Counted from the first letter of the stretch, positions 1-8,333 are shown. The stretch: 64,000 nt of DNA from Oribacterium sp. NK2B42 (GCF_000424445.1 NZ_KE384188.1:1-64000); one strand, 5' to 3'. A program made the numbers and translations. The notes: generated from the sequence alone by a model not told the origin.

Positions 1-179
1 TGATCTGTCATTGTAGCCGCCTTAATTATTGTTACGCCTTCCATCTTGCACACTTTTCCTAATAGCTGTCCTACCTCCGCTTGTAGTTTTCCATACATTA
101 CTTTACGTCTGTATTTCGGAATGAACACGATATGATATGTGCAATTATACTTGCTATGTGATAAACTTTGATTGTCCAT
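1..179 (-). CDS. tnpA: IS200/IS605-family TnpA transposase, N-terminal part (cut by window edge)
   Basis: The minus strand from the ATG at 179 reads MDNQSLSHSKYNCTYHIVFI and continues with PKYRRKVMYG and a GQLLGKVC-like stretch. This is the characteristic start of IS200-type Y1 HUH transposases, which catalyse single-strand transposition. About 59 residues are present; the HUH motif and catalytic tyrosine lie beyond the left edge. A strong hairpin sits about 110 bases upstream, as expected for a subterminal hairpin of these elements. Family assignment is firm; whether the copy is intact cannot be seen. Confidence 0.85.
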   Translation of the reverse strand, partial: MDNQSLSHSKYNCTYHIVFIPKYRRKVMYGKLQAEVGQLLGKVCKMEGVTIIKAATMTD

Positions 180-287
180 TGGACCTAATCCTCCGTTTCA
201 ATTAGTGTGGTTTGCTAGACCTGCACTTATTGTACACCGGAGGTTTTAGTTTATGTTACTCCGTTTATCGCTTCCGCTTTTATTGCT

Positions 288-306
288 CCCCCAGCTCAGC
301 TGGGGG
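288..306. repeat. GC-rich hairpin upstream of tnpA
   Basis: CCCCCAGC at 288-295 and GCTGGGGG at 299-306 are perfectly complementary around the loop TCA. Position upstream of tnpA and shape fit the transposase recognition hairpin of IS200/IS605 elements. Confidence 0.65.
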
Positions 307-381
307 ATTAAGACTGTTTCATTCAAAGAGAGCTAGTTTAATTTCATCTATTATCAGACTAGCTTATATGTATTTTTTATT

Positions 382-2025
382 CTATTTATATCCAATAGTA
401 TTTACTCCAATAACACCTCGTCGCACCATTGTTAATTTCACTGTCTTTAATTTTGTCTTTTTTAATTCAGTCTTTTTGATTCTTGTAGTTTTAAGATTAG
501 TTCTTTTAATTTTTGTAATATGTATATGTGTTAATTTCAGACCCATTGCTGAAAGAGTTTCTTCTGGAAGCTTATAATCTTGTTTGACTAAGCCAAAACA
601 AGTAAATCCTGTATCAATGCAAAATGAAATCAAACAATTCTCACCAACCCCTATAATCACAGCCGCAACACAACTTCCTAATAAGCTCCCCAGCATATAG
701 CCCAAAACAGGTAGTTCTGGCGCTATGATTTGCCCTATAGTTCCACCAGCTAGAGCTGCCGAAGAAATTATTAGTTCTTTTGTTATTAACTGTCCCATTT
801 CCTGCGGAGTCATCTTTCCCACTGCAACCAACAAACTACTTTTGGCAACATCCATAACAAGAACAGTCAATGCTCCTATCACACTCGGATCAACTCTGAC
901 GAATTGTTCTCCTAGTCTTCCAGTCATACAGGATACTGTAATGGCTGACGATATAGAACCACGAATAAATCCCTCAGCACTAGTCGAGATTGCCTTGGTT
1001 CCAGCCTCTTTTAACTGAGTTAGATCAATCTCTTTGTTATTTATCAAATAATCAATAGCCTTAAATATTTCTGGTGTGAGCTGCATTGTCAAAGAAATTA
1101 CCGAAGCGGTATATCCAGCTTTTAAAGCTTGATGTATAATATATTCCTCTGTTACAACATCACTGAGCTTTAGCCCAAAGTCTTCAGGTTCAAACTTCCC
1201 CTCTTTTACAAGTGCGGCAATGGATTCTGCCTCTCCTTTTGTTAACGGAATTGATTCTGTTCCTTCGCCATCAGAAATTCTGTCAACAAGTTTTTCCAAT
1301 GTTTCCTTGTAATTTCTAAGAACTGCAGAACGATTAGAAGTTTCTTTACTGCTCTCTTTAGCTATCTCTTGTTTAAGATAACTAATTGCATTTTTGAGCT
1401 GATCTGTTGGTATTAATCTATGTTGCCCATTATAAACAGACATTAAAAGAGTCTTGATATCATATTCACCAGCATGTATTTTTATATATTGTTCTAACGT
1501 TAAGTTTGTATCCTTGTTTGATTCAAGAACTTTCTTATAGTCAGATATAAGCTTGCCAATATTCTTATTTTTTGCATACCCATATTTTTCAAGATATTCT
1601 GCTAACGAAATAGCTTCTCCCTTACGAGGTTTTCTTAGATATTCATGATATGCTTGTAAGACATTTTTCGCTTGAGAGTCAACGCTCGCTTCTGCTGTAC
1701 GGATATATTTTAAACTGTAGTCACTCCCAAAATTTGTTGAAACATCAACGGATGCATGTCTTATACTTCCTTCAACAGTGGCACGATTACTTGACTCACG
1801 TAATGCAGCTCTTATATTGAAAGTTCCAGCATGCCAATGCTCAGCGACAAATCCTTTTAATTGTTTAGTTTCTAATCCGTTCTTACCAAGAACATTCATT
1901 TCATCGACTAGTTTGCAAACGGACTCATCTATGGCTGAAATGAATTTCTCGCTCGTTTGTGCTGCCATACCAGCACCTAATTGCTTTGATGTATAATCCC
2001 ATCCTGCCTTAAAGGAATTATCCAT
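382..2025 (-). CDS. Uncharacterised 547-aa protein with glycine-rich hydrophobic segments and a C-terminal five-residue repeat
   Basis: I do not recognise a characterised domain. The N-terminal 120 residues are polar and contain an AEHWHAGTFNIRAAL stretch. A helical middle follows, then two or three glycine/alanine-rich hydrophobic stretches at roughly 365-480 that could enter a membrane. Near the C-terminus a five-residue period is clear (KRTNL, KTTRI, KKTEL, KKTKL, KTVKL), followed by RRGVIGVNTIGYK. From memory, similar uncharacterised Firmicute proteins share this repeat-then-RRGVIGV ending; this is not verified. The stop of the 206-aa gene lies 11 bases upstream, so the two genes are probably co-transcribed with the regulators further upstream. 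Function unknown. Confidence 0.75.
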   Translation of the reverse strand: MDNSFKAGWDYTSKQLGAGMAAQTSEKFISAIDESVCKLVDEMNVLGKNGLETKQLKGFVAEHWHAGTFNIRAALRESSNRATVEGSIRHASVDVSTNFGSDYSLKYIRTAEASVDSQAKNVLQAYHEYLRKPRKGEAISLAEYLEKYGYAKNKNIGKLISDYKKVLESNKDTNLTLEQYIKIHAGEYDIKTLLMSVYNGQHRLIPTDQLKNAISYLKQEIAKESSKETSNRSAVLRNYKETLEKLVDRISDGEGTESIPLTKGEAESIAALVKEGKFEPEDFGLKLSDVVTEEYIIHQALKAGYTASVISLTMQLTPEIFKAIDYLINNKEIDLTQLKEAGTKAISTSAEGFIRGSISSAITVSCMTGRLGEQFVRVDPSVIGALTVLVMDVAKSSLLVAVGKMTPQEMGQLITKELIISSAALAGGTIGQIIAPELPVLGYMLGSLLGSCVAAVIIGVGENCLISFCIDTGFTCFGLVKQDYKLPEETLSAMGLKLTHIHITKIKRTNLKTTRIKKTELKKTKLKTVKLTMVRRGVIGVNTIGYK

Positions 2026-2036
2026 AATATGTCCTC

Positions 2037-2657
2037 TTAAACTTTCATAAAGTTTTTCAAGTCATTGTAATACAGTTCAGATATACCATAAAGTAATAGT
2101 TGCTGACGTAATTTAGACTTATCTTTAAAATAATCCACAAACAAAGATAAACCTAATCCAAATGGACCATATGCAAGCCCCTTAAGCACTATTTTTTTAG
2201 GGTTGTCACAAAAACCTTCATTTCTCTTCAGATTTTTATTCTCAGCATATTTACTGAATGTTTTTTTGAATTCCTTTAAAAACGCATCATAATGTGCTCT
2301 ATCATTAACATAATCTGTGTCAACATTTATCAAAGCTTGTTTCCCAGCCCATCCATACTTAATTCCCCATTTATCATATTTAACATCAATAATAGGCTCC
2401 AATTTATCTGTGCCTTTTATTATTCCAATGAAAAGAACATTATTTCCATTTATAACACCCGCTTTTTTTTGATCTAACCACATCTTTTCATTCCATGGAA
2501 CGATTTCAAAACCATCATCTTTTGTGCTAATAATCTCATTATTTGCTATGTCATCTTCGTTTGTTTCTACAAACTTCCTTAGCTGATTAAGTACAAGTTC
2601 ATCCTCATTTTTGCATACTACTATTAGTGATTTGGGGTTGATATCAAACATCTTCAT
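2037..2657 (-). CDS. Uncharacterised 206-aa protein
   Basis: Soluble, mixed-charge protein starting MKMFDINPKSLIVVCKNEDE, with a preceding AGGAGG-like ribosome site. The first 35 residues alternate hydrophobic and charged residues like a Rossmann-type beta strand followed by a helix. A hydrophobic, glycine-rich patch near residue 165 (GLAYGPFGLGLSLFVDY) may be amphipathic. I recognise no family. It directly precedes the 547-aa gene, so a shared function is likely. AT-rich composition fits an accessory cluster. Confidence 0.7.
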   Translation of the reverse strand: MKMFDINPKSLIVVCKNEDELVLNQLRKFVETNEDDIANNEIISTKDDGFEIVPWNEKMWLDQKKAGVINGNNVLFIGIIKGTDKLEPIIDVKYDKWGIKYGWAGKQALINVDTDYVNDRAHYDAFLKEFKKTFSKYAENKNLKRNEGFCDNPKKIVLKGLAYGPFGLGLSLFVDYFKDKSKLRQQLLLYGISELYYNDLKNFMKV

Positions 2658-2769
2658 TCCTCCTCGTATAGTTTCATATCAGTATTCTATATTTAGTTTC
2701 TATATGGTTATTTATAGGATTGTTATACATGATTTGCTTATTAGTTGTATACAGCTGTCAGCGGTGTAT

Positions 2770-3240
2770 TTAAGAATCAAAAACATCAGCACCACATTCT
2801 TCCAGAATCATATCTCTGATTTCCATACCTGTTTTATTATTCTCGTGTCCCCAAATAATAATTGTATCCATTTTTATTCGTGAATAAAGAGGCGAGAGTC
2901 CAGCACATTGTAATATATGATTAGTTTCGTCAAAATCAGCGTCAATAGCTAAACAAATATTGATCAATTTTATTCTTGAAGGTGATGCCTTTTTCTTTAG
3001 TGCATAATTTCTTAGCTCATCAAAATAAGTTCCGGAGATGCCTGTTCGACGTAAAATTTCAGCTCTAGAAATATTTTTACTGTTTATTAATTTGTTAAAT
3101 TCATCCTTGAATTTACCGTCAAGCATATTATCTAATATTGCATCTTTAAAATTATTCGCGACTACCAATTTTTCAAGGTTAGCAGCTGAATTTACATGAT
3201 GATTATTATATTCGAAAAATTTTTTTATATGTTCAAACAT
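2770..3240 (-). CDS. Helix-turn-helix (XRE-like) protein, 156 aa
   Basis: Residues about 57-110 form a lambda-repressor-like helix-turn-helix: NISRAEILRRTGISGTYFDE then a second helical half ending near PSRIKLINICLAIDADFDET. The remainder (NHILQCAGLSPLYSRIK) resembles the C-terminal extension often seen on clostridial HTH proteins of this size. It lies between the WYL regulator and the 206-aa protein on the same strand and probably helps regulate them or serves as a DNA-binding adaptor. The start is the first ATG of the frame. Confidence 0.7.
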   Translation of the reverse strand: MFEHIKKFFEYNNHHVNSAANLEKLVVANNFKDAILDNMLDGKFKDEFNKLINSKNISRAEILRRTGISGTYFDELRNYALKKKASPSRIKLINICLAIDADFDETNHILQCAGLSPLYSRIKMDTIIIWGHENNKTGMEIRDMILEECGADVFDS

Positions 3241-3328
3241 TATCTTTTCCTCATATTATGGATATCTAATAATCCGCTTAACTTCCTGTCATCGCATCAA
3301 ATTAACTATGCACTTTTGATAACTATTG

Positions 3329-4285
3329 TTAATATTTCAGTATCTTCACCTTATCCCCCTGACTCCTCAGCCACATATCTATCCCTTCTCCGAATACTTC
3401 TGCCTGAATCACATACTTCCCGTCATCTTCACTAAGGATCTTTGCGGTCGGTAGTCGATCAAGAACTGCTTCAACTGAATATCCTGAGTATTCAAACTTC
3501 ACTCGTTTGAGTTTGCCTCCAAACATAAACTGGATTCGTTTTCTGAATTCTCCTTCTTCGAATCTGTCTTTATAAGGAATTAAGAAGTGTTCGGAAGTTA
3601 TCTTTAAATCCTTTATTCTGTCTATGCGATATATTGTTGGATTTATGTCATCAGGATTATCAAATTGTGTTTGGCGGTTAACATTCTCAAGAATAGCCAC
3701 CAAATAGAAATAGTATTCTGAGAACATTATCGCTAATGGTTTCACTGTACGTTCGTGACCAGTCTTTCCCTGAATGCCTTTATAGAAAAACTGTATTTTT
3801 AGTCCATCTCTTATGGCTGTTCCAATTGACCACATCTTGTCAAGGAAATAACTGTTATGCATCGGTGGAATGTAGTGGTATATTTCATTAGATATAAGAT
3901 CAGTCACCATCTTCTGACTTTCCTTTGGAACACAGCAATCCAAAAGTTTATCAAGAATGGTTTTCATGTCATCTTTTCTAAATGCCCGGCTGTCGAGGAG
4001 AATCTTACATATGGCCAGAACCTCGTCGTTTGAAAACTTCATCTTGCTGATATGCTCGAAGCGGTATCCACGGTCTTTATAATCATAGACAAGGTCGTTA
4101 TGAACATCTTCGCTCACAAATTGGTTATCAAGAAACTGCCTTATGTCTTCAAGGTCACGTTGTATTGTCTTTTCATTGACATGGAACTTTTCCACAAGTT
4201 CCTTTTTCTTTAATACTTTGTCGTTTAAGAGTTCCGAATAAATGTATAAAACTCGGTTGCTCTTATTCTGATCATTTTCACACAT
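3329..4285 (-). CDS. WYL-domain transcriptional regulator (DeoR-type HTH)
   Basis: An N-terminal winged HTH (about residues 10-55: KKKELVEKFHVNEKTIQRDL) is followed by a WYL domain at about 150-230 (IQFFYKG, RTVKPLAIMFSEYYFYLVA) and a WCX-like C-terminus. WYL proteins bind nucleotides or nucleic acids and often control accessory or defence loci. At 318 aa the length is normal. It is the first gene of the minus-strand cluster at 0.4-4.3 kb and is likely its regulator. Target sites are not evident. Confidence 0.88.
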   Translation of the reverse strand: MCENDQNKSNRVLYIYSELLNDKVLKKKELVEKFHVNEKTIQRDLEDIRQFLDNQFVSEDVHNDLVYDYKDRGYRFEHISKMKFSNDEVLAICKILLDSRAFRKDDMKTILDKLLDCCVPKESQKMVTDLISNEIYHYIPPMHNSYFLDKMWSIGTAIRDGLKIQFFYKGIQGKTGHERTVKPLAIMFSEYYFYLVAILENVNRQTQFDNPDDINPTIYRIDRIKDLKITSEHFLIPYKDRFEEGEFRKRIQFMFGGKLKRVKFEYSGYSVEAVLDRLPTAKILSEDDGKYVIQAEVFGEGIDMWLRSQGDKVKILKY

Positions 4286-4802
4286 ATAGATATTCTCTTA
4301 TCATAAATAGTTTAAGTGATTCTATAAGTAGTATACCGAACTTGTTGGTCACATTGTGTCCAAGTAAAAGTGCTGTTTATAAATATTTCGTAAAAATAAA
4401 TACTTTAGAACTACGACCATACTCTATGTATTTATCGGCGAATTTTGCTATTATATTATGCTGCTTGTTATGGGAATGAATATTGTATACGTGATTGATG
4501 GAGGTGTTTGATGACTTATAGCGGAAACCACCATACAAAGGAATTTAAGTCACTTTGTATACATTCATGGAATAATTAGTTAAACAATATATTAATAAAA
4601 TAAAGCCTTTGTTACATCTATTTTTTGAGCAAACATATGATGCTACAAATATCTAATTTATGCACTTTCCTATTAAAAGAAAAAGAACCGGCTTAAGGAA
4701 GCCGGTTCTTTGATAATCTGTGTGAATGAGACGGTCAGAGCAGCGCTGCATCTGTATGTCATAAATAAATGGAAAAGCCACAAATTTATATACAATAGTA
4801 AA
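4286..4802. other. Intergenic region, 517 bp, AT-rich
   Basis: It separates the WYL cluster from the GGDEF gene. The only clear structure is the terminator at 4682-4711. The stretch 4746-4759 (CTGCATCTGTATGT) is identical to 14 bases of the shared leader repeat at 16380-16436, a possible third relic. No convincing ORF is seen. Confidence 0.6.
4682..4711 (-). terminator. Intrinsic terminator of the GGDEF gene
   Basis: A perfect 13-bp stem (4682-4694 with 4699-4711) with a 4-base loop is followed on the minus strand by TTTTTCTTTT. It lies about 90 bases past the stop of the GGDEF gene. Confidence 0.85.
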
Positions 4803-5474
4803 TCAAGTACGTCTGATTTTTCCTGTCATACGGTAAAAGTATTCTTTGTCCTCGTACATATGTTTATCAGCAATGTCCTGTAATCTTGAAAAATCCGAGT
4901 TGTAGCAGGGGGTGAATGCATATCCAAGTGAGGCACTGACTTTTTTATTCGACATAATTTTCCGAAGCTGTTCTATGGACTTTATACATTCTTCTTCAGA
5001 ATGATCATACTGGATAGCGATAAACTCATCACCACCGGTTCTGAAAACATGGCTGTTCCCGAATACTTCTGAGAGACAGGTTGCAATGGTTACTATCAGC
5101 CTGTCACCTGCTTCATGTCCCTGGTTGTCGTTAACCTCTTTTAGTCCATTGATATCGGCAGCAATCACGGTCAGAGATTTGTTTCCGTATTGATGTGTAA
5201 GGACGTTTTTCAGACCGCTCCTGTTCATGATGCCGGTAAGAGGATCGTTCATGGAAAGTCGTTCAAGCCTTAAAGCCTCATCCATCTGGTAATGGAGACA
5301 GCTTTTCTTAATGTTGAATCCGTTATAAATAGCAACCATCATATCATGGCAGGAATAGTATCCACAGGCAGAGCAATCAATATGACGTGATGCGGCTGTT
5401 GTCTTGTGCATCGAATTGAATATTCTGTCAGCCTCCTCATCTGTGGGAATCAAAGATTTACATTGATTGCTCAT
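4803..5474 (-). CDS. GGDEF diguanylate cyclase with N-terminal iron-sulfur motif (3' half of a split sensor gene)
   Basis: Residues about 33-63 hold a cysteine pattern (CSACGYYSCHDMM then C after 13 residues) typical of the small FeS domain found behind hydrogenase-like modules. Residues about 75-215 are a GGDEF domain with an intact GGDEF loop (RTGGDEFIAIQ), so c-di-GMP synthesis is plausible. The ATG overlaps the preceding stop (ATGA). However, the frame stays open about 150 bases upstream of that ATG and reads family-like sequence (INKIRRNSKKTEGN, then ELTPKERLHNLNEQF), so this is probably the 3' half of a fused sensor separated by a frameshift near 5630. Whether the half is expressed alone is unknown. 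Confidence 0.85.
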   Translation of the reverse strand: MSNQCKSLIPTDEEADRIFNSMHKTTAASRHIDCSACGYYSCHDMMVAIYNGFNIKKSCLHYQMDEALRLERLSMNDPLTGIMNRSGLKNVLTHQYGNKSLTVIAADINGLKEVNDNQGHEAGDRLIVTIATCLSEVFGNSHVFRTGGDEFIAIQYDHSEEECIKSIEQLRKIMSNKKVSASLGYAFTPCYNSDFSRLQDIADKHMYEDKEYFYRMTGKIRRT

Positions 5475-6574
5475 ATCAGTAAAGCTGCGTAAATAATGCG
5501 AAAGGTCAAGATCCTTAAACTGCTCGTTAAGATTATGAAGTCTCTCTTTGGGAGTGAGCTCCGGATTCCATGGTGAATTCCCTTCTGTCTTTTTGCTGTT
5601 TCTTCGTATTTTATTAATGGCATAAATGCAGCATCCTCTAAAAAACGCTGCGATTCTGAAGCGGTTCCTTCTATACAGCCCTCCTGACAGTTGAGGGCAT
5701 CAATCAGCATGAAAGGGGTATTCCCTGAACTGATGCCTATTTTATTCTTTTTCAGCCATCCATAGAGGAAGGTTTTTCCGGATACAACCCGGACAGGTAC
5801 ATCATCACCCATAAACCAGCGAATATTATCCGCAAGTCCGCCAGGTGCAGGATAAAAAGAACCAAGACCGTGTTCGATCTCGTCAGTTACATCGGGACCT
5901 GTAATATTATGACTGCGGACATATTCCATGAATTTCAGGAATGTTACATTATAATGTACAGGGCTGTCCATGTAATCATCGGTTTCATATTTTTTGCCAA
6001 TGCACGGGCCAAGAAATGCCAGCTTATCTTTAATGCCCAGAACCTCGCGGCAATAAATAGCCGCACACAGCAGTGGAGAGTATACAGGCATGAGGCTGTC
6101 AATCAGTTCCGGCATGCAGTGTTCAATATAAGAAACGGTTACAGGACATGGGGAGGAGATTTTTCCTACAAGGCCTTTTTCAGTAATACACTTAAGATAA
6201 GCCCATGTGCAGATATCAGCACCGAAAGCCTCAGATATGATCCTTTTAACGCCGAGTTTTTTGAGCCCGCCAAGGATAGTTCCGTATTCCCTTGGATAGG
6301 AGGCCTTAAATGCCGGTGCCAGTAAAAGAGTGATGTCTTCACCCCTTTTAAGGTCTTCAAAAAAATCTATCGTGTCATCATGATAGTCTCTGGCATTATG
6401 CTCACAGAGGGCAAAGCATGCCCCGCAGGATATACATCTTTCTTCATTAATCTGCACTACCGTTGAGATTCCATCAATGTGAACGAAGCTGGCTCCCGGA
6501 GAAGTGCATACTCTTACACATTTATTGCAGCTTATACAATTGTCATTGGTAAAAATAAGCCCCTTTTTCTCCAT
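5471..6574 (-). CDS. FeFe-hydrogenase-like sensory iron-sulfur protein (5' half of a split sensor gene)
   Basis: Two ferredoxin-type 4Fe-4S motifs (CISCNKCVRVC and CISCGACFALC) precede an FeFe-hydrogenase large-subunit-like domain. The signature loops are altered: SSPCPVTV, LGPCIGKKYE and NCQEGCIEG replace the catalytic TSCCP, MPCxxKK and CxGGC motifs. Sensing of redox state or H2 is therefore more likely than hydrogen turnover. The start at 6574 has CGGAGG seven bases upstream; the longer frame to 6679 lacks one. The last about 35 residues (from near PLIKYEETAKRQKG) do not fit the family, while the +1 frame does, indicating a one-base indel near 5625-5640. Downstream is the GGDEF half. Confidence 0.85.
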   Translation of the reverse strand: MEKKGLIFTNDNCISCNKCVRVCTSPGASFVHIDGISTVVQINEERCISCGACFALCEHNARDYHDDTIDFFEDLKRGEDITLLLAPAFKASYPREYGTILGGLKKLGVKRIISEAFGADICTWAYLKCITEKGLVGKISSPCPVTVSYIEHCMPELIDSLMPVYSPLLCAAIYCREVLGIKDKLAFLGPCIGKKYETDDYMDSPVHYNVTFLKFMEYVRSHNITGPDVTDEIEHGLGSFYPAPGGLADNIRWFMGDDVPVRVVSGKTFLYGWLKKNKIGISSGNTPFMLIDALNCQEGCIEGTASESQRFLEDAAFMPLIKYEETAKRQKGIHHGIRSSLPKRDFIILTSSLRILTFRIIYAALLI

Positions 6575-6883
6575 TCGTCTAACCTCCGAAAACATACCGG
6601 AACTCCGGATCCGGGATATAACCCGTATATATGATTCTATAATACATATTATCTGAATCAGTGACAATGAGTAAATCATGCTCTAATATATATCTGAAGG
6701 TTTCCGGACGCAAATAAGGAAAAAGCGTCCGGAAATCTCGCCGGGCGAGACACCTTTTTGGCTGGCGCCAAAAAACTGCATGTACGGATATAGTCAAGCG
6801 GATGTCTATGACAAAGGGACTGACTGCTCCCACGGGCTTGCCCGTGAGAGCAGTCAGAGTAGTAATGTTTTAAAATAAAATCA
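6575..6883. other. Structured intergenic region with four consecutive hairpins
   Basis: Perfect or near-perfect hairpins lie at 6701-6735 (11-bp stem, TTTCCGGACGC/GCGTCCGGAAA), 6736-6750 (TCTCGCC/GGCGAGA), 6755-6774 (TTTTTGGC/GCCAAAAA) and 6820-6857 (10 + 6 bp around a mismatch). Two short minus-strand frames here have no ribosome site and are not called as genes. Candidates are terminators for the exchanger gene, an intergenic repeat unit or a structured RNA. I cannot assign it. Confidence 0.6.
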
Positions 6884-7861
6884 TCATCTGATAATTGCAT
6901 AAACCATATCTGTCGCATACATCAGAATCATCAGTCCGCCTTCAATTCTTGATATCTTTCTGTCAGATTTTGCAAAAACAAGAACAACGATAGTCACTAA
7001 TACTAGAATGATCAGATCAATGCAGGAAGCAATATTCACATTCACAGGCTTAATAATTGCAGAGACACCCAGTATGAAAAGAATATTGAAAATGTTTGAC
7101 CCGATAGTGTTACCGATTGCCATGGCTGCCTCCTGCTTCTTTATCGCAACAAGAGAAGTGACAAGTTCAGGAAGAGAAGTGCCAAAAGCTATAACCGTTA
7201 ATCCGATGAGTGTTTCAGACATACCGGCTGCTTTTGCTATTTCTTTAGCACAATATACAACTATCTGTCCTCCAAGAATGATTGTTCCTATTCCGAAAAC
7301 AATCATGGCTATAGACTTTAAAAGACTATAAGAAGGAGCTTCTTCAGATTCAGCATTACTTTTCTTTGCAGCTATTATCAGATTTACAATATATGCGGCA
7401 AGCAGAAGCACGAAAATAAAACCACCTGTTCTTGTTACGGTTCCGGCATTCTGAGATACATCTATATTTACAAAACCACCATTTATAAGTATCGGCCAGC
7501 AGCTTATAAAAAGTGCAAGGATAGTAATGATGATGGAAAAAGGGATATCTCTCGTAACCGCATCATTTTCTACAGAAACAGGCTTCATTACAGCACATAT
7601 GCCAAGTATGGCAAGAAGATTAAAAAGGTTTGAACCAACAACATTGCTGATTGCTATCTCATTGGATCCCTGAAGGGCTGCAGATGTGCTGACTGCAAGT
7701 TCGGGCAAGCTGGTTCCGAGAGCTACAATGGTAAGTCCTATTATCAGTGACGATACATTGAACATTTTGGCAATGGATGAGCTTCCGCTTACGAAAATAT
7801 CAGCTCCCTTGATAAGTGCGAACATGCCGACGGCCAAAAACAAAATATAGATTATAATCAT
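6884..7861 (-). CDS. CaCA-family sodium/calcium-type cation exchanger (YrbG-like), riboswitch-controlled
   Basis: About 10 membrane helices contain the two inverted alpha repeats of the family: LIIGLTIVALGTSLPELAVS near residue 40 and LIGLTVIAFGTSLPELVTS near residue 225, each with the ion-binding GTSLPE. It exports Ca2+ or a similar divalent cation across the cytoplasmic membrane. The start at 7861 has AGGAGGAGA directly upstream; the longer frame (to 7918) lacks a site. A yybP-ykoY-type Mn2+ riboswitch precedes the gene, pointing to Mn2+ efflux as the role here. That last point is inference from the regulator, not from the protein. Confidence 0.92.
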   Translation of the reverse strand: MIIIYILFLAVGMFALIKGADIFVSGSSSIAKMFNVSSLIIGLTIVALGTSLPELAVSTSAALQGSNEIAISNVVGSNLFNLLAILGICAVMKPVSVENDAVTRDIPFSIIITILALFISCWPILINGGFVNIDVSQNAGTVTRTGGFIFVLLLAAYIVNLIIAAKKSNAESEEAPSYSLLKSIAMIVFGIGTIILGGQIVVYCAKEIAKAAGMSETLIGLTVIAFGTSLPELVTSLVAIKKQEAAMAIGNTIGSNIFNILFILGVSAIIKPVNVNIASCIDLIILVLVTIVVLVFAKSDRKISRIEGGLMILMYATDMVYAIIR

Positions 7862-7991
7862 TTCTCCTCCTGAAAATAAAAAACAGTCCAGAGCCTCACA
7901 CAGTATTCTTAGTGTCATTTGCTGAAGTCATTTTTGTTCTAATGAAAAAAATTCCATAGACTAAAAAGCACCATAGACTCATCATTAGCAC

Positions 7992-8118
7992 AAAAAAGAG
8001 ACTTCTACTGCTGTTTGCAGTAAAAGTCTCGCTAATAAAACATATTCCGGGGCAAATGCCCGTAATGACGAAATATGCGACACAACATAAATCATGTGGA
8101 AGCTACTCCCTTTTGACT
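7992..8118 (-). promoter_or_regulatory. yybP-ykoY family manganese riboswitch with terminator platform
   Basis: Read on the minus strand, the leader has AGUCAAAAGGGAGUAGC at its 5' side and UUAGCGAGACUUUUACUGC at its 3' side. GGGAGUAGC and UAGCGAGAC match conserved elements of yybP-ykoY aptamers. The 5' AGUcAAAAG pairs with 3' CUUUUACU to close P1. The same 3' strand can instead form a perfect-ended terminator stem (GAGACUUUUACUGC with GCAGUAGAAGUCUC, one mismatch) followed by six U. Ligand-stabilised P1 would block the terminator, so this is an ON switch, as known for Mn2+ members of the class. Confidence 0.85.
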
Positions 8119-8126
8119 TGTCAGAG

Positions 8127-8156
8127 AATATAAACCACAGAAGAGGCACTTGTCAA
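8127..8156 (-). promoter_or_regulatory. Promoter of the cation exchanger leader
   Basis: TTGACA (8156-8151 on the minus strand), an 18-base spacer and TATATT (8132-8127) lie just upstream of the riboswitch aptamer. Confidence 0.75.
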
Positions 8157-8302
8157 CACTGTTCCGAAAATGATTATATAATTGCGATAGATAGTGGTAA
8201 CAGTTCAGCCGGAGGGCTCTGTAGATCAAAGCCGCTTAGAGATTCTGCTTTAGATTTTCCGTCGGAGCGACCCGGTTTAAGATGGATGACCTTCGATTCA
8301 CG

Positions 8303-8333
8303 ACCAAAAAAAAGAACCGGCGAACCGGTTCTT
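8303..8333 (-). terminator. Intrinsic terminator of the YitT gene
   Basis: A 9-bp stem (8312-8320 with 8325-8333), loop CGAA, is followed on the minus strand by nine T. It starts about 9 bases past the YitT stop. Confidence 0.88.

Larger units (their letters stand above)
1..310 (-). mobile_element. IS200/IS605-like insertion sequence, partial
   Basis: The element consists of the tnpA start at 179 and a flanking region with an 8-bp-stem hairpin at 288-306. In this family, ends carry subterminal hairpins rather than terminal inverted repeats. The outer boundary near 310 is inferred, and the other end lies outside the window. Confidence 0.55.

Noticed and set aside
5471-6574. Functional FeFe hydrogenase
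   Set aside because: The H-cluster loops are altered (SSPCP, LGPCIGKK, NCQEGC) and the gene feeds into a GGDEF domain, so a sensor is more likely than a catalytic hydrogenase.
6579-6918. Two minus-strand ORFs of 80-84 codons between sensor and exchanger
   Set aside because: They cross the four-hairpin region and lack ribosome sites. The sequence is explained by stem-loops.
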